From Pedobacter sp. MR2016-24 (GTDB taxonomy: Bacteria > Bacteroidota > Bacteroidia > Sphingobacteriales > Sphingobacteriaceae), in contig NZ_JAPIVO010000002.1 in NCBI RefSeq assembly GCF_026239655.1, positions 186,001 through 250,000 of the forward strand: a stretch of 64,000 bases of DNA. The letters run 5' to 3'. The position numbers and the translations under genes were made by a program. Below the pieces are notes generated by a model that was given only the letters and a program-made list of their open reading frames with translations, ran no database searches and had not been told where the DNA came from. Below are positions 1 to 8,779 of this stretch, piece after piece (the stretch's first letter is position 1; every line of letters begins with the position of its first letter).

Positions 1-995
1 ACATCCCATGGGATATCCCACAGGATTACGATGCGATTAAAAAGCTGGCCGGGCACCATCACCTCCGTTTTGATGCGATGAACTCCAATACCTTTCAGGA
101 TCAGGCAGGACAGGCACATAGTTATAAATTCGGCTCTTTACAGCATGTAGATAAAGCCGTGCGCAAGCAGGCAATCGAACACAATATTGAAGTAATTCGT
201 CAGGGTGTTGCCCTGGGATCTGATGCGCTGACGGTTTGGCTGGCGGATGGTTCTTGTTTTCCCGGACAACTGAACTTTAGAAAAGCATTCCAGAATACAC
301 TGGAAAGCCTGGAAGAGATTTATGCTGCATTACCGGAACAATGGAAGGTATTTGTGGAATACAAAGCTTTTGAACCTAACTTTTACTCTACTACGGTGGG
401 CGACTGGGGCCAGTCGCTATTGTATGCAAACAAACTGGGACCGAAAGCCTATACGCTGGTCGATCTTGGGCATCACTTACCGAATGCCAACATTGAGCAG
501 ATTGTTTCCCTGTTGCTGATGGAAGGTAAACTGGGCGGTTTTCATTTCAACGATTCCAAATATGGCGATGATGATTTAACTGCCGGAAGTATGAAACCTT
601 ACCAGCTGTTCCTTATTTTTAATGAACTGGTTGAAGGAATGGATGCTAAAGGAATAGACCATGCCAGCGGATTAGGCTGGATGATTGACGCTTCCCATAA
701 TGTAAAAGATCCTTTGGAAGATCTGCTGCAGTCGGTCGAGGCTATTATGCTTTCCTATACCCAGGCTTTACTGGTAGACCGTGCTGCATTGGCCATCGCA
801 CAGCAGGAAAATGATGTGGCCCGCTGTCAGGAAATTCTGCAGCATGCCTTCCGGACAGATGTTCGGGCGATTGTGCAGGAAGCAAGGCTGAGAAGCGGTG
901 GTGCTGGAAAACCTGTCGCCTTATACCGTGAGCTGAAAGTAAGGGAAAACCTGATTGCAGACAGGGGAATGAAAACCGTAGCCACAGGATTATAA
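1..995 (+). CDS. rhaI: L-rhamnose isomerase (RhaI type), 5' end outside window
   Basis: Sugar isomerase of the TIM-barrel RhaI family, converting L-rhamnose to L-rhamnulose in the cytoplasm. The reading frame is open from base 3 (reads IPWDIPQDYDAIKKLAG), so the ATG at 78 is internal and the true start lies upstream of the window. Visible family landmarks are the runs VEYKAFEPNFYST and GGFHFNDSKYGDDDL, which carry acidic and His residues expected for metal and substrate binding. It ends one base into the ATG of the next gene (TAATG), so the kinase is probably translationally coupled. Assignment to rhamnose rather than another 6-deoxyhexose is inferred from family resemblance and context. Confidence 0.85.
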   Translation, partial: IPWDIPQDYDAIKKLAGHHHLRFDAMNSNTFQDQAGQAHSYKFGSLQHVDKAVRKQAIEHNIEVIRQGVALGSDALTVWLADGSCFPGQLNFRKAFQNTLESLEEIYAALPEQWKVFVEYKAFEPNFYSTTVGDWGQSLLYANKLGPKAYTLVDLGHHLPNANIEQIVSLLLMEGKLGGFHFNDSKYGDDDLTAGSMKPYQLFLIFNELVEGMDAKGIDHASGLGWMIDASHNVKDPLEDLLQSVEAIMLSYTQALLVDRAALAIAQQENDVARCQEILQHAFRTDVRAIVQEARLRSGGAGKPVALYRELKVRENLIADRGMKTVATGL

Positions 996-2389
996 TGAGT
1001 GCGCTGCCGGTTATAGTAGTTTTCGATGTCGGGAAGACCAACAAAAAGATCTTCCTGTTTGACGAGAACTATAAAATAGTTTTTGAGCGCTCTGCCCGGT
1101 TCATAGAAACCTACGATGAGGATGGTGATCCCTGTGAGAACCTGGAAAGTTTGCGGCTCTCGATTTTTGATTCTTTGCGCGAAGTACTGAAGCGCAAGGA
1201 ATTTGAGATCAAAGCCATTAATTTTTCAACCTATGGTGCCAGCTTCGTCTATATCGATGCCTATGGGAAACCACTGGCACCCTTATATAATTATTTGAAA
1301 GCCTATCCTGAGGAGCTTAAAAAAGAATTCTATGCAACTTATGGCGGGGAGCAGGCCATCTCTGCCGCTACGGCATCACCTGTGCTGGGTAACCTGAATT
1401 CGGGCATGCAGCTGTACAGGATTAAAAAAGAGCGACCTGAACTGTACAAGCAAATTAAATATGCGCTGCACCTTCCTCAGTACCTCAGTTACCTGGTTTC
1501 CGGTGTGGAATATTCAGATCTGACCAGTATAGGCTGTCATACCCAGCTATGGGATTTTAGTGCTAATGACTACCATCAGTGGGTAAAAAAGGAAGGCCTG
1601 GATCTTAAGCTGGCACCTATTGTGGATGCCGACCAGGTATTTCCTTCAGAATTCCCCGGTAATCAGTATAAAGTAGGAGTTGGTCTGCATGACAGTTCTG
1701 CTGCGCTGATCCCTTATCTGATCAATTTTCATGACCCTTTCCTGTTAATCTCTACAGGAACCTGGTGTATCACTATGAATCCTTTCAACCACTCCCCGCT
1801 AACAGTAGATGAGCTGGAACAGGATTGTTTGAGTTATATGCAGTTCAAAGGCAAGCCTGTAAAGTCTTCCCGTATTTTTGCCGGTTATGAACACGATCAG
1901 CAGGTGAAACGTATTGCAGCCCATTTTAAACAAAGTGCGGGCAGGTACAAAACAATGAAATATGATGCCGGGATTATTGAGATATTGCTGAAGGGGATGG
2001 CAGAAAGAAAGGAACTCAATCCTCCGGCCAGTAAAGAATCGGCTTTCGCAGCGCGGGATCTGTCTTCTTTTCCCTCTGATAAACTCGCTTACCACCAGTT
2101 TATGCTCGATATCGCTGTTCAGCAACAGGCTTCTTCCCGACTGGTCATCAATGCCGAGGTAAAAAGGATTTTTGTAGATGGCGGTTTTAGTAAAAATGCG
2201 ATCTACATGAACCTGCTGGCCTTGCTTTTTCCAGATATGGAAATTTTCGCCGCGTCAATGGCACAGGCCACAGCAATTGGTACTGCACTGGCCATTCACC
2301 GGTGCTGGAACAGGAAGCCAATGCCAAATGATATTATTGAATTAAAATATTACGCAATGAATAACGATATTGCGGGTAAAACCAAATAA
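995..2389 (+). CDS. FGGY-family carbohydrate kinase, probable L-rhamnulokinase
   Basis: A 464-aa FGGY sugar kinase. The N-terminal phosphate-binding segment is FDVGKTNKKIFLF, and a second actin-fold segment follows near residues 230-260 (GLHDSSAALIPYL, STGTWCITMN). Length fits rhamnulokinases and related FGGY kinases. Start overlaps the isomerase stop by one base, so the two are one transcript. In this operon it most likely phosphorylates L-rhamnulose to rhamnulose-1-phosphate, which an aldolase (probably upstream, outside the window) splits to DHAP and L-lactaldehyde. Substrate is inferred from the neighbour; fuculose or another ketose cannot be excluded. Confidence 0.8.
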   Translation: MSALPVIVVFDVGKTNKKIFLFDENYKIVFERSARFIETYDEDGDPCENLESLRLSIFDSLREVLKRKEFEIKAINFSTYGASFVYIDAYGKPLAPLYNYLKAYPEELKKEFYATYGGEQAISAATASPVLGNLNSGMQLYRIKKERPELYKQIKYALHLPQYLSYLVSGVEYSDLTSIGCHTQLWDFSANDYHQWVKKEGLDLKLAPIVDADQVFPSEFPGNQYKVGVGLHDSSAALIPYLINFHDPFLLISTGTWCITMNPFNHSPLTVDELEQDCLSYMQFKGKPVKSSRIFAGYEHDQQVKRIAAHFKQSAGRYKTMKYDAGIIEILLKGMAERKELNPPASKESAFAARDLSSFPSDKLAYHQFMLDIAVQQQASSRLVINAEVKRIFVDGGFSKNAIYMNLLALLFPDMEIFAASMAQATAIGTALAIHRCWNRKPMPNDIIELKYYAMNNDIAGKTK

Positions 2390-2394
2390 TTCTA

Positions 2395-3129
2395 ATGAAA
2401 GTCGGATTGTTCATTCCATGTTACGTAGATCAATTTTATCCCAATGCGGGGATTGCCACTTATCAGCTGCTCGTTAAACTGGGGGTAGATGTAACTTATC
2501 CCAGTGGTCAGACCTGCTGCGGTCAGCCTATGGCGAATTCAGGCTTTGAACACCTGACCAAAGACTGTAACCAGCTATTTGTCGACAATTTTGCGGAGTT
2601 CGACTATATCGTTTCCCCTTCTGGAAGCTGTGTGCTGCATATCAAAGACCATTTGCATACAGACAAGGATGAGCAGAAAGCACTTGTGGTGCGGACTAAG
2701 GTTTACGAACTGGTAGAATTTCTGGTAGACATTTTAAAAGTAGAAAATCTGCAATCCAGCTTCCCGCATAAAGTAGGATTGCATCAAAGCTGCCATGGTC
2801 AGCGTGGTTTGTTCCTTACGCAGATGACTGAGCTCGTTGCCCCGTATTTTTCCAAGCCCCAGCAATTGTTATCACAAGTAAAAGGATTAGAGCTGATCGA
2901 ACTGAGTCGCACGGACGAATGCTGCGGCTTTGGCGGAACCTTTTGCGTAGTGGAGGAAGCAGTTTCCTCCAAAATGGGTAAGGATCGTGTGAAAGATCAT
3001 CTTGATCATGGCGCAGAATATATTACCGGTGCTGACATGTCCTGCTTAATGCATATGGAAGGAATTTTAAAAAGAGAGAACAGTAAAGTGAAGGTGCTGC
3101 ATATTGCAGAGATATTAAATGCAGAATAA
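2395..3129 (+). CDS. lutA: Lactate utilization protein LutA, CCG-domain Fe-S subunit
   Basis: 244-aa protein with two cysteine-rich CCG modules: CCGQPM at residues 41-46 and DECCGFGG near residue 180, plus an upstream CY and LHQSCHG. This is the LutA/YkgE/LldE architecture. With LutB and LutC it forms an Fe-S complex that oxidises L-lactate to pyruvate. It begins 5 bases after the kinase stop, inside the rhamnose operon. Rhamnose breakdown yields L-lactaldehyde, which is oxidised to lactate, so the placement makes metabolic sense. Confidence 0.9.
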   Translation: MKVGLFIPCYVDQFYPNAGIATYQLLVKLGVDVTYPSGQTCCGQPMANSGFEHLTKDCNQLFVDNFAEFDYIVSPSGSCVLHIKDHLHTDKDEQKALVVRTKVYELVEFLVDILKVENLQSSFPHKVGLHQSCHGQRGLFLTQMTELVAPYFSKPQQLLSQVKGLELIELSRTDECCGFGGTFCVVEEAVSSKMGKDRVKDHLDHGAEYITGADMSCLMHMEGILKRENSKVKVLHIAEILNAE

Positions 3130-3135
3130 CCCGAG

Positions 3136-4518
3136 ATGACAGACGAAGCTATAAAAACACATCCCGAATTATCGGAGACTTTTAACCAGGATGAAGCAAG
3201 GGTAGACTGGCATGATGAAACCTTATGGTGGATCAGGCAGAAAAGAGATAAGTCGGCCCACAGTATTCCCGAATGGGAAATGCTCAGGGAGACTGCATCA
3301 CAAATTAAAAATAATGTATTGTCTGATCTGGGGAAATACCTGGTCAGTTTTGAGGAGAAGGCCTTAGCCAACGGAATTATTGTACACTGGGCTGCAGATG
3401 CGGCGGAGCATAACCGTATTGTGCACGATATCCTCCAGAAAAACGGCATTGGCCAGATGGTTAAAAGTAAATCCATGCTGACCGAGGAATGCCACCTGAA
3501 CGAATACCTGGAGCAACATGGTATTGATGTCATTGATTCTGACCTTGGGGAACGTATTGTGCAGCTGGCCAAAGAGCCGCCAAGCCATATTGTATTGCCC
3601 TGTATCCACAAAAAGAAAGAAGAAATCGGCGAGTTGTTTTATCGGCATCTGGGTGTGCCTGAAGGTACTTCAGATCCGCAGATACTGACAGAGGCCGCCA
3701 GACAACATCTCAGGGAAACCTTCCTGACCAGGAAAGCGGCACTGACAGGCGTAAACTTCGCCATTGCCGAGACTGGTGAATTTGTGGTTTGTACAAACGA
3801 AGGGAATGCCGATATGGGCGCGCATCTTGCAGATGTGCATATTGCCAGTATGGGCATGGAAAAGATCATTCCTGAGCGCAAACATCTGGGGGTATTCCTG
3901 AGGTTACTCACCAGGAGTGCAACCGGACAGCCGATTACTACCTATTCCAGTCATTTCAAAAAGCCCAGACCCGGGCAGGAAATGCACATTATTATTGTAG
4001 ACAATGGTCGCACTATCCAGATGGGGCGTGCAGATTTCCGTGCCTCATTAAAATGTATCCGCTGCGGAGCTTGTATGAACACCTGTCCCGTATATAGAAG
4101 GAGTGGTGGTCATAGTTACCATAATGCCATATCAGGGCCTATCGGAGCTATTCTCGCGCCAAATCTAGATATGAAAAAGTATGCGGATCTGCCGTTTGCC
4201 TCTACGCTGTGCGGATCATGCTCTAACGTATGTCCGGTTAAAATAGATATTCATCAGCAGCTCTATAAATGGCGGCAGGTCATAGTTAAAGAAGGATACG
4301 CAGATACCTCGAAGAAGATTGGCATGCAGCTGATGACCTTTACCTTGTCTTCGCCGGTGATCTACAGAACCGCAGGTAAAGCGGGGCGCTGGTTTTTGAA
4401 ACATGTGCCTTTTGCCGTAAATAATAAGTTTAATCCCTGGTATAAACACCGTGATATGCCAGAAGCCCCTGAAGAGTCGTTCGGCGAGTGGTATAAACGA
4501 AATGTGAAGCAGAAATAA
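3136..4518 (+). CDS. lutB: Lactate utilization protein LutB, LUD domain plus 4Fe-4S ferredoxin
   Basis: 460-aa LutB/YkgF-type subunit. The N-terminal two thirds is a LUD domain (GVNFAIAETGEFVVCTNEGN). A ferredoxin region follows with C307xxC310xxC313xxxC317P and C359xxC362xxxC366P. It carries electrons in the LutABC lactate-oxidising complex. It lies 6 bases after lutA and 2 bases before lutC, so one operon. Length matches the family and nothing is missing. Confidence 0.92.
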   Translation: MTDEAIKTHPELSETFNQDEARVDWHDETLWWIRQKRDKSAHSIPEWEMLRETASQIKNNVLSDLGKYLVSFEEKALANGIIVHWAADAAEHNRIVHDILQKNGIGQMVKSKSMLTEECHLNEYLEQHGIDVIDSDLGERIVQLAKEPPSHIVLPCIHKKKEEIGELFYRHLGVPEGTSDPQILTEAARQHLRETFLTRKAALTGVNFAIAETGEFVVCTNEGNADMGAHLADVHIASMGMEKIIPERKHLGVFLRLLTRSATGQPITTYSSHFKKPRPGQEMHIIIVDNGRTIQMGRADFRASLKCIRCGACMNTCPVYRRSGGHSYHNAISGPIGAILAPNLDMKKYADLPFASTLCGSCSNVCPVKIDIHQQLYKWRQVIVKEGYADTSKKIGMQLMTFTLSSPVIYRTAGKAGRWFLKHVPFAVNNKFNPWYKHRDMPEAPEESFGEWYKRNVKQK

Positions 4519-4520
4519 AG

Positions 4521-5114
4521 ATGAGCAGAGATAAAATACTGGCTGCTTTGCAGCAAAACCAACCGGAACTGAGTGCCTTACCTTCGATCCCGGTTTTTGA
4601 AAGAGATCAGGAACTGAGCCTGACGGAAAAATTTAAGGCCATGGCTGAAGGTATAGGGAGCAAAGTATACCTGGTCAGCTCTCTGCAAGAGGTTCAGGAG
4701 CAGATGAATGTTGACTTTGCAGATGAAAAGCGGATTGTATCGACTGTAGCGTCATTGGTTTCAGCAGAAATACCTGCTTTTGAACTGAATGCTGATCCGC
4801 ATAGCTATGCTGATGTGGATGTCGCAATTTTCGAACCTTTGCTTGCCATTGCGGAAAATTCAGCCGTATGGATTACTGAAGACAGAATGGGGGTGAGGGC
4901 TTTGCCTTTTATTACCCAGCATATCGTAATGCTGGTTAACAGTCATATTCTTGTTCCTGATATGCATGCCGCTTATGAGCGGATCGGCAGGACAGATTAT
5001 GGTTTTGGATCTTTTATCGCCGGCCCTTCCAAAACAGCTGACATAGAGCAATCGCTTGTTCTTGGTGCGCATGGCCCGAGAAGTATGACGGTATTCCTGA
5101 TTAATGAAGTATAA
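4521..5114 (+). CDS. lutC: Lactate utilization protein LutC (LUD domain)
   Basis: 197-aa LUD-domain protein, third subunit of the LutABC complex. The conserved C-terminal stretch GPSKTADIEQSLVLGAHGP, typical of LutC/YkgG, is present. It lies 2 bases downstream of lutB. The set isomerase-kinase-lutABC links a sugar yielding lactaldehyde to pyruvate production. Confidence 0.9.
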   Translation: MSRDKILAALQQNQPELSALPSIPVFERDQELSLTEKFKAMAEGIGSKVYLVSSLQEVQEQMNVDFADEKRIVSTVASLVSAEIPAFELNADPHSYADVDVAIFEPLLAIAENSAVWITEDRMGVRALPFITQHIVMLVNSHILVPDMHAAYERIGRTDYGFGSFIAGPSKTADIEQSLVLGAHGPRSMTVFLINEV

Positions 5115-5127
5115 ATAATACCGGTAA

Positions 5128-5934
5128 TTGAAGAATCTTCTAATAATAGCTACTATTTTATTGATATGGACTTTGCCTGCAAAGGCACAAGCTGTTAATT
5201 CTTATATTGCTCATCAGGTAAGCTTTAAAAGTGCAGATGGTCAAATTAATTACTCCGGGACGCTGACCTTACCTGGAGATGTGAATAATGTGCCCGCTGT
5301 TATCATCGTTTCTGATAGCGCAAAACAGGATCGGGACGGCAAAATGGCAGGCCACCCACTATTTGCACAAATAGCGGATTATCTGAGTAATAATGGAATT
5401 GCTGTATTGAGACTGGATGATCGTGGAGTCGGAAAAACTACAGGCGAACTTGAACTGGCTACTACACGCAATTTAGCTGATGACGCTTTAGCTGCAATTC
5501 AGTTTTTGAAGGGTGTAAATGGTATCAGTAAAAATAAGATCGGGTTAATGGGGCACGGGGAAGGCGGTGCCGTAATTGCTCTTGCAGCAGCAGGAAGTAA
5601 AGATGTCGCATTTCTGATCAGTCTCGCCGGTGTGGCGATGGCAGACGCCAACGGCGTTAAAACACTGGCAAAACTGCAGGTTCCAATATTAGCTTTACAT
5701 GGAGATAAAGATCTTGAGGTGGCTGCTGAGCAGAACCTGGATAACTGGAAGAAATATACGGCCCTTGGTGGGAACAGGAAGGTGCGTACCGTCTTGCTTT
5801 CCGGATTAAACCATTTGTTTTTGCCTTGCAAGACCTGCACGATAGCGGAGTATCCATTTATAAGAGCAGATTTCTCTCTGCGCACGCTCAATGTGATCAA
5901 TCTTTGGCTGCAAGCCAATATGGTTAAACGCTAA
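5128..5934 (+). CDS. Secreted alpha/beta hydrolase with nucleophile Ser replaced by Gly
   Basis: 268-aa protein with a signal peptide (residues 1-20, ending AKAQA) and an alpha/beta-hydrolase fold of the dienelactone-hydrolase-like secreted group common in Bacteroidota. The start is TTG, 13 bases after lutC; no in-frame ATG gives a better signal peptide. The elbow that should read GHSEGG reads GHGEGG (residues 142-147), so the catalytic Ser is a Gly (codon GGG at 5557-5559). The acid (HGDKD, residue 193 or 195) and His229 (GLNH) are kept. It may be a pseudoenzyme or bind rather than hydrolyse. It may be cotranscribed with the lut genes. Confidence 0.75.
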   Translation: MKNLLIIATILLIWTLPAKAQAVNSYIAHQVSFKSADGQINYSGTLTLPGDVNNVPAVIIVSDSAKQDRDGKMAGHPLFAQIADYLSNNGIAVLRLDDRGVGKTTGELELATTRNLADDALAAIQFLKGVNGISKNKIGLMGHGEGGAVIALAAAGSKDVAFLISLAGVAMADANGVKTLAKLQVPILALHGDKDLEVAAEQNLDNWKKYTALGGNRKVRTVLLSGLNHLFLPCKTCTIAEYPFIRADFSLRTLNVINLWLQANMVKR

Positions 5935-6050
5935 TGATGCCCAGATATAATACCTGTGGCTGATACGTTTTGTCATTATATAGCTTAATCTTCTCAAGAT
6001 TGGTATTTAAATCAATATTATCACGATATTGAAAAACTAATCATCATACA

Positions 6051-7028
6051 ATGGACGACAGAAGATCATTTCTAAAAAAGACTGCTTTACTCAGTACAGC
6101 ATTAATTACTTCCAACTCGTTGCTGTCTATGGCAGCTGAGCCTTACCTGAATAAAAAAGTCAGGGAGATCGGTTTACAGTTATACACCATCAGAGACGTT
6201 CTGAATCAGGATGTACATTCTTCGATACAGAAGGTAGCTGGAATAGGTTATCAGCATGTAGAGACCTTTTATGGGTATCAGAAAAATGATGCAGCAGCTA
6301 AACTCTGGGGACTTACTGTTCCGGAACTGAGTAGCTTATTAAAAGATAATCAGTTGAAAACCTATAGCGGTCATTATCAGTTAAACGATTTTCTGACAAT
6401 TGGAAACGGCGATGACAGCGCATTGAAATACCAGATTGATATTGCTGCAGCTCTTGGTCAGAAATACTTCATTGTACCCGTTCCACCCGTTATGCTTTTA
6501 GATAAACTGGGTAAAGCTGAATTCCAGTATATGGCTGCACAGTTAAATAAGGCTGGCGAATTATGTGCTAAAGCTGGTCTGACCGTAGGTTACCATAATC
6601 ACTTCTGGGAATTCAGACAACTCGCAGATGGCGGTAAAGGTTATGATATCTTATTGAATGAAACAGATCCTGAACTTGTTACTTTTGAGCTTGATTTATT
6701 CTGGATCAAAAAATCGGGCATTAATCCGATAGATTATTTTGAAAAATATCCTAAACGTTTCTCTATGTGGCATGTGAAAGATATGGACAAGAACAATACG
6801 GCAGTAATTACTGGTGGCGCACTTGATAAGGCACCTTCAAAAGATGTGTTGACAGGAATTAGTTATGCTGAAGTGGGTACCGGAAATATTGACTTCAAAG
6901 ACATTTTTAAAGGAGAGAAAAAATCCGGCCTGAAACATATTTTTGTGGAACAGGATGTGATTAAAATTGATCCTTTCACGAGTATCAAACAGAGTTTCGA
7001 TTACGTAAAACAGAATCTTGTAAAATAA
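6051..7028 (+). CDS. Sugar phosphate isomerase/epimerase family protein, Tat-type signal
   Basis: 325-aa xylose-isomerase-like TIM-barrel protein. The N-terminus MDDRRSFLKKTALLSTALI has a twin-arginine pattern (RRSFLKK) and hydrophobic stretch, so export by the Tat pathway is likely; a tatA-like gene lies at 41338-41523. Barrel motifs include GYHNHFWEF and SMWHVKDMD, with acidic and His residues suited to metal binding. Function is only known at family level (epimerase, isomerase or glycosyl-breakdown enzymes of the 3-keto-glycoside type). A terminator follows, so this is probably a single-gene unit. Confidence 0.8.
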   Translation: MDDRRSFLKKTALLSTALITSNSLLSMAAEPYLNKKVREIGLQLYTIRDVLNQDVHSSIQKVAGIGYQHVETFYGYQKNDAAAKLWGLTVPELSSLLKDNQLKTYSGHYQLNDFLTIGNGDDSALKYQIDIAAALGQKYFIVPVPPVMLLDKLGKAEFQYMAAQLNKAGELCAKAGLTVGYHNHFWEFRQLADGGKGYDILLNETDPELVTFELDLFWIKKSGINPIDYFEKYPKRFSMWHVKDMDKNNTAVITGGALDKAPSKDVLTGISYAEVGTGNIDFKDIFKGEKKSGLKHIFVEQDVIKIDPFTSIKQSFDYVKQNLVK

Positions 7029-7035
7029 ATAACAG

Positions 7036-7073
7036 CTGGTCCGGTTGGTTTTTTTAAGCCGGACCAGTTCTAT
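7036..7073 (+). terminator. Rho-independent-like terminator after the isomerase
   Basis: Nine-base stem CTGGTCCGG/CCGGACCAG (7036-7044 and 7059-7067), loop rich in T, followed by TTCTATTTT. It sits 8 bases after the stop codon at 7028. Confidence 0.7.
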
Positions 7074-7130
7074 TTTGGCTTTACCAGTTGTTCCCTGATC
7101 AATTCATTATTCTTTTGTATTTTTATCCCC

Positions 7131-8207
7131 ATGCTGAATAGAATTATAATCGCGGCCCTTCTTCTTCTTTCCGGAGAACAATCCATTGCACAGACTTTTA
7201 TTAAAAATGATGATACTCACCTGCATTATATGGGGCGTGTGCAGCAACTGGATACCGCTGCAGCTATGTTTTGGTCGGGCACCACAGTAAGCATTAATTT
7301 TAACGGAACAGGTGTAAAAGCAGTTTTGAATGATGAACGTGGAGATAACTTTTATAATATTATTGTTGACGGCAAGGTGATCCGAAAGTTCAATCCCGGA
7401 AAAGGAAAAAGAGAATATATTCTTGTTGCAGACTTACCAGCCGGAAAACATGTGCTGGAGTTATTTAAGCGTACCGAATGGACAATGGGTAAAACTTTAC
7501 TTTACAATTTTACACTGAACAAGGGGGCTGAGTTATTACCCGCCACCCCGACACGCAAGCGAAAAATAGAGTTTTTTGGTAACTCTATTACCTGTGGAAT
7601 GGCCGTTGAAGATAGTACTGGTCAGGATCGTGGTTCAGGTCCTTACGAAAATAACTACGTAAGTTATGCAGCAACAACCGCCCGTCATTTTGATGCAGAA
7701 TATTATTGTATTGCGAGGAGCGGGATAGGCGTAACAGTAAGCTGGTTTCCTTTGATCATGCCTGAAATGTACGATCGTTTGGACCCGTCGGATGCGAAAA
7801 GCAAATGGGACTTCTCCAGATACACACCGGATCTGGTTGTCGTAAATCTTTTCCAGAACGATTCGTGGATAGTCACCAGACCAGACAATCCTGAATTCAA
7901 GGCCCGTTTTGGCAATCAGGCTCCATCAGCAGAACAGATCGTAGCGGCGTACCGCGATTTTATCAAATCTGTAAGAGGCAAATATAAAAATGCAAAGATC
8001 ATTTGCGCATTGGGGAATATGGATGCAACTAAGACGGGATCTCCATGGCCCGGATATATTGAGCAGGCGGTTGCTTCTTTGAAAGATGAAAGCATTTACA
8101 CCCATTTCTTCCCTTTTAAAAACACTGCAGGACACCCCAATGTGGCGGAACAGCAGGTAATGGCAAGAGACCTGATTCAGTACATTGAACAAAATGTAAA
8201 GTGGTAA
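7131..8207 (+). CDS. Secreted SGNH-hydrolase family esterase (CE2-like layout)
   Basis: 358-aa secreted protein: signal peptide residues 1-21, an N-terminal beta-rich domain (about 25-135), then an SGNH domain. Block I is GNSITCGMA with Ser152 as nucleophile; a block-V-like GHPNVAEQQVM with the catalytic His lies near the C-terminus. The arrangement resembles CE2 acetylxylan or other polysaccharide deacetylases. It probably removes acyl groups from plant or microbial glycans in the periplasm or outside the cell. Substrate is inferred from family only. A short remnant of a second copy is visible at 10045-10083. Confidence 0.82.
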   Translation: MLNRIIIAALLLLSGEQSIAQTFIKNDDTHLHYMGRVQQLDTAAAMFWSGTTVSINFNGTGVKAVLNDERGDNFYNIIVDGKVIRKFNPGKGKREYILVADLPAGKHVLELFKRTEWTMGKTLLYNFTLNKGAELLPATPTRKRKIEFFGNSITCGMAVEDSTGQDRGSGPYENNYVSYAATTARHFDAEYYCIARSGIGVTVSWFPLIMPEMYDRLDPSDAKSKWDFSRYTPDLVVVNLFQNDSWIVTRPDNPEFKARFGNQAPSAEQIVAAYRDFIKSVRGKYKNAKIICALGNMDATKTGSPWPGYIEQAVASLKDESIYTHFFPFKNTAGHPNVAEQQVMARDLIQYIEQNVKW

Positions 8208-8779
8208 GCTAACATATCTTTTTAAACCATTAAAGGATCTTAAATTTTCTGACATTTTGTAATTTTATATTGTGAATAGTCGGTTAATTCTGCTGTTTTT
8301 GCATTTAGCTTTTGCTTCGTCAACAAACATAAGATACAAATTGACGAAATTTATCACCTCCTGTCAAAATACTGCTGTATGACATCATATGGCGTATACA
8401 TGGCCTATAATGTGGTTCTTAATACTGATGGGTGTGCTTCGTTACAGAGTAAGTGATGTGCTGCCAGCTTTGTATCAGGTCGTATCAACGTTTGGATAAG
8501 TCCACGTCAAAAGCACGGTAATTCCAAGTGAAATCCACCCATTTTTCAACTAGTAAATTTGGCGTGGACTGGGCGTGGACTTGGGGTGGACTTACCGTGC
8601 TGTCATCCAAACGTTGATACGGATCTGTTACCTTTCAGATCCTAATCAGCTTATACCATTTATTTTCTTTCTGATTACAAATACCAATTGCACCATTTTT
8701 GCATAAAGCATGTTTGTAATCAACAGTTTAAGGTATTATTCTTAAATTGTAAGTCAGTAATAACCAAATATTAAATCTT
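8208..8779. other. Intergenic region with a palindrome, no gene seen
   Basis: 572 bases between the SGNH and GH18 genes. No convincing coding frame. The middle is occupied by the inverted-repeat element at 8481-8621; the rest is AT-rich and presumably holds the GH18 promoter, though I see no clear TAnnTTTG box. Confidence 0.6.
8481..8621. repeat. 141-bp palindromic element (MITE-like)
   Basis: Perfect 17-base terminal inverted repeats: CGTATCAACGTTTGGAT at 8481-8497 and its reverse complement at 8605-8621. Inside, GCACGGTAA (8513-8521) is matched by TTACCGTGC (8592-8600), and AGTCCAC pairs with GTGGACT. The interior has three tandem-like GTGGACT copies (about 8562-8592). No coding frame. Either a small non-autonomous element or a large transcribed hairpin upstream of the GH18 gene. 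Confidence 0.75.
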
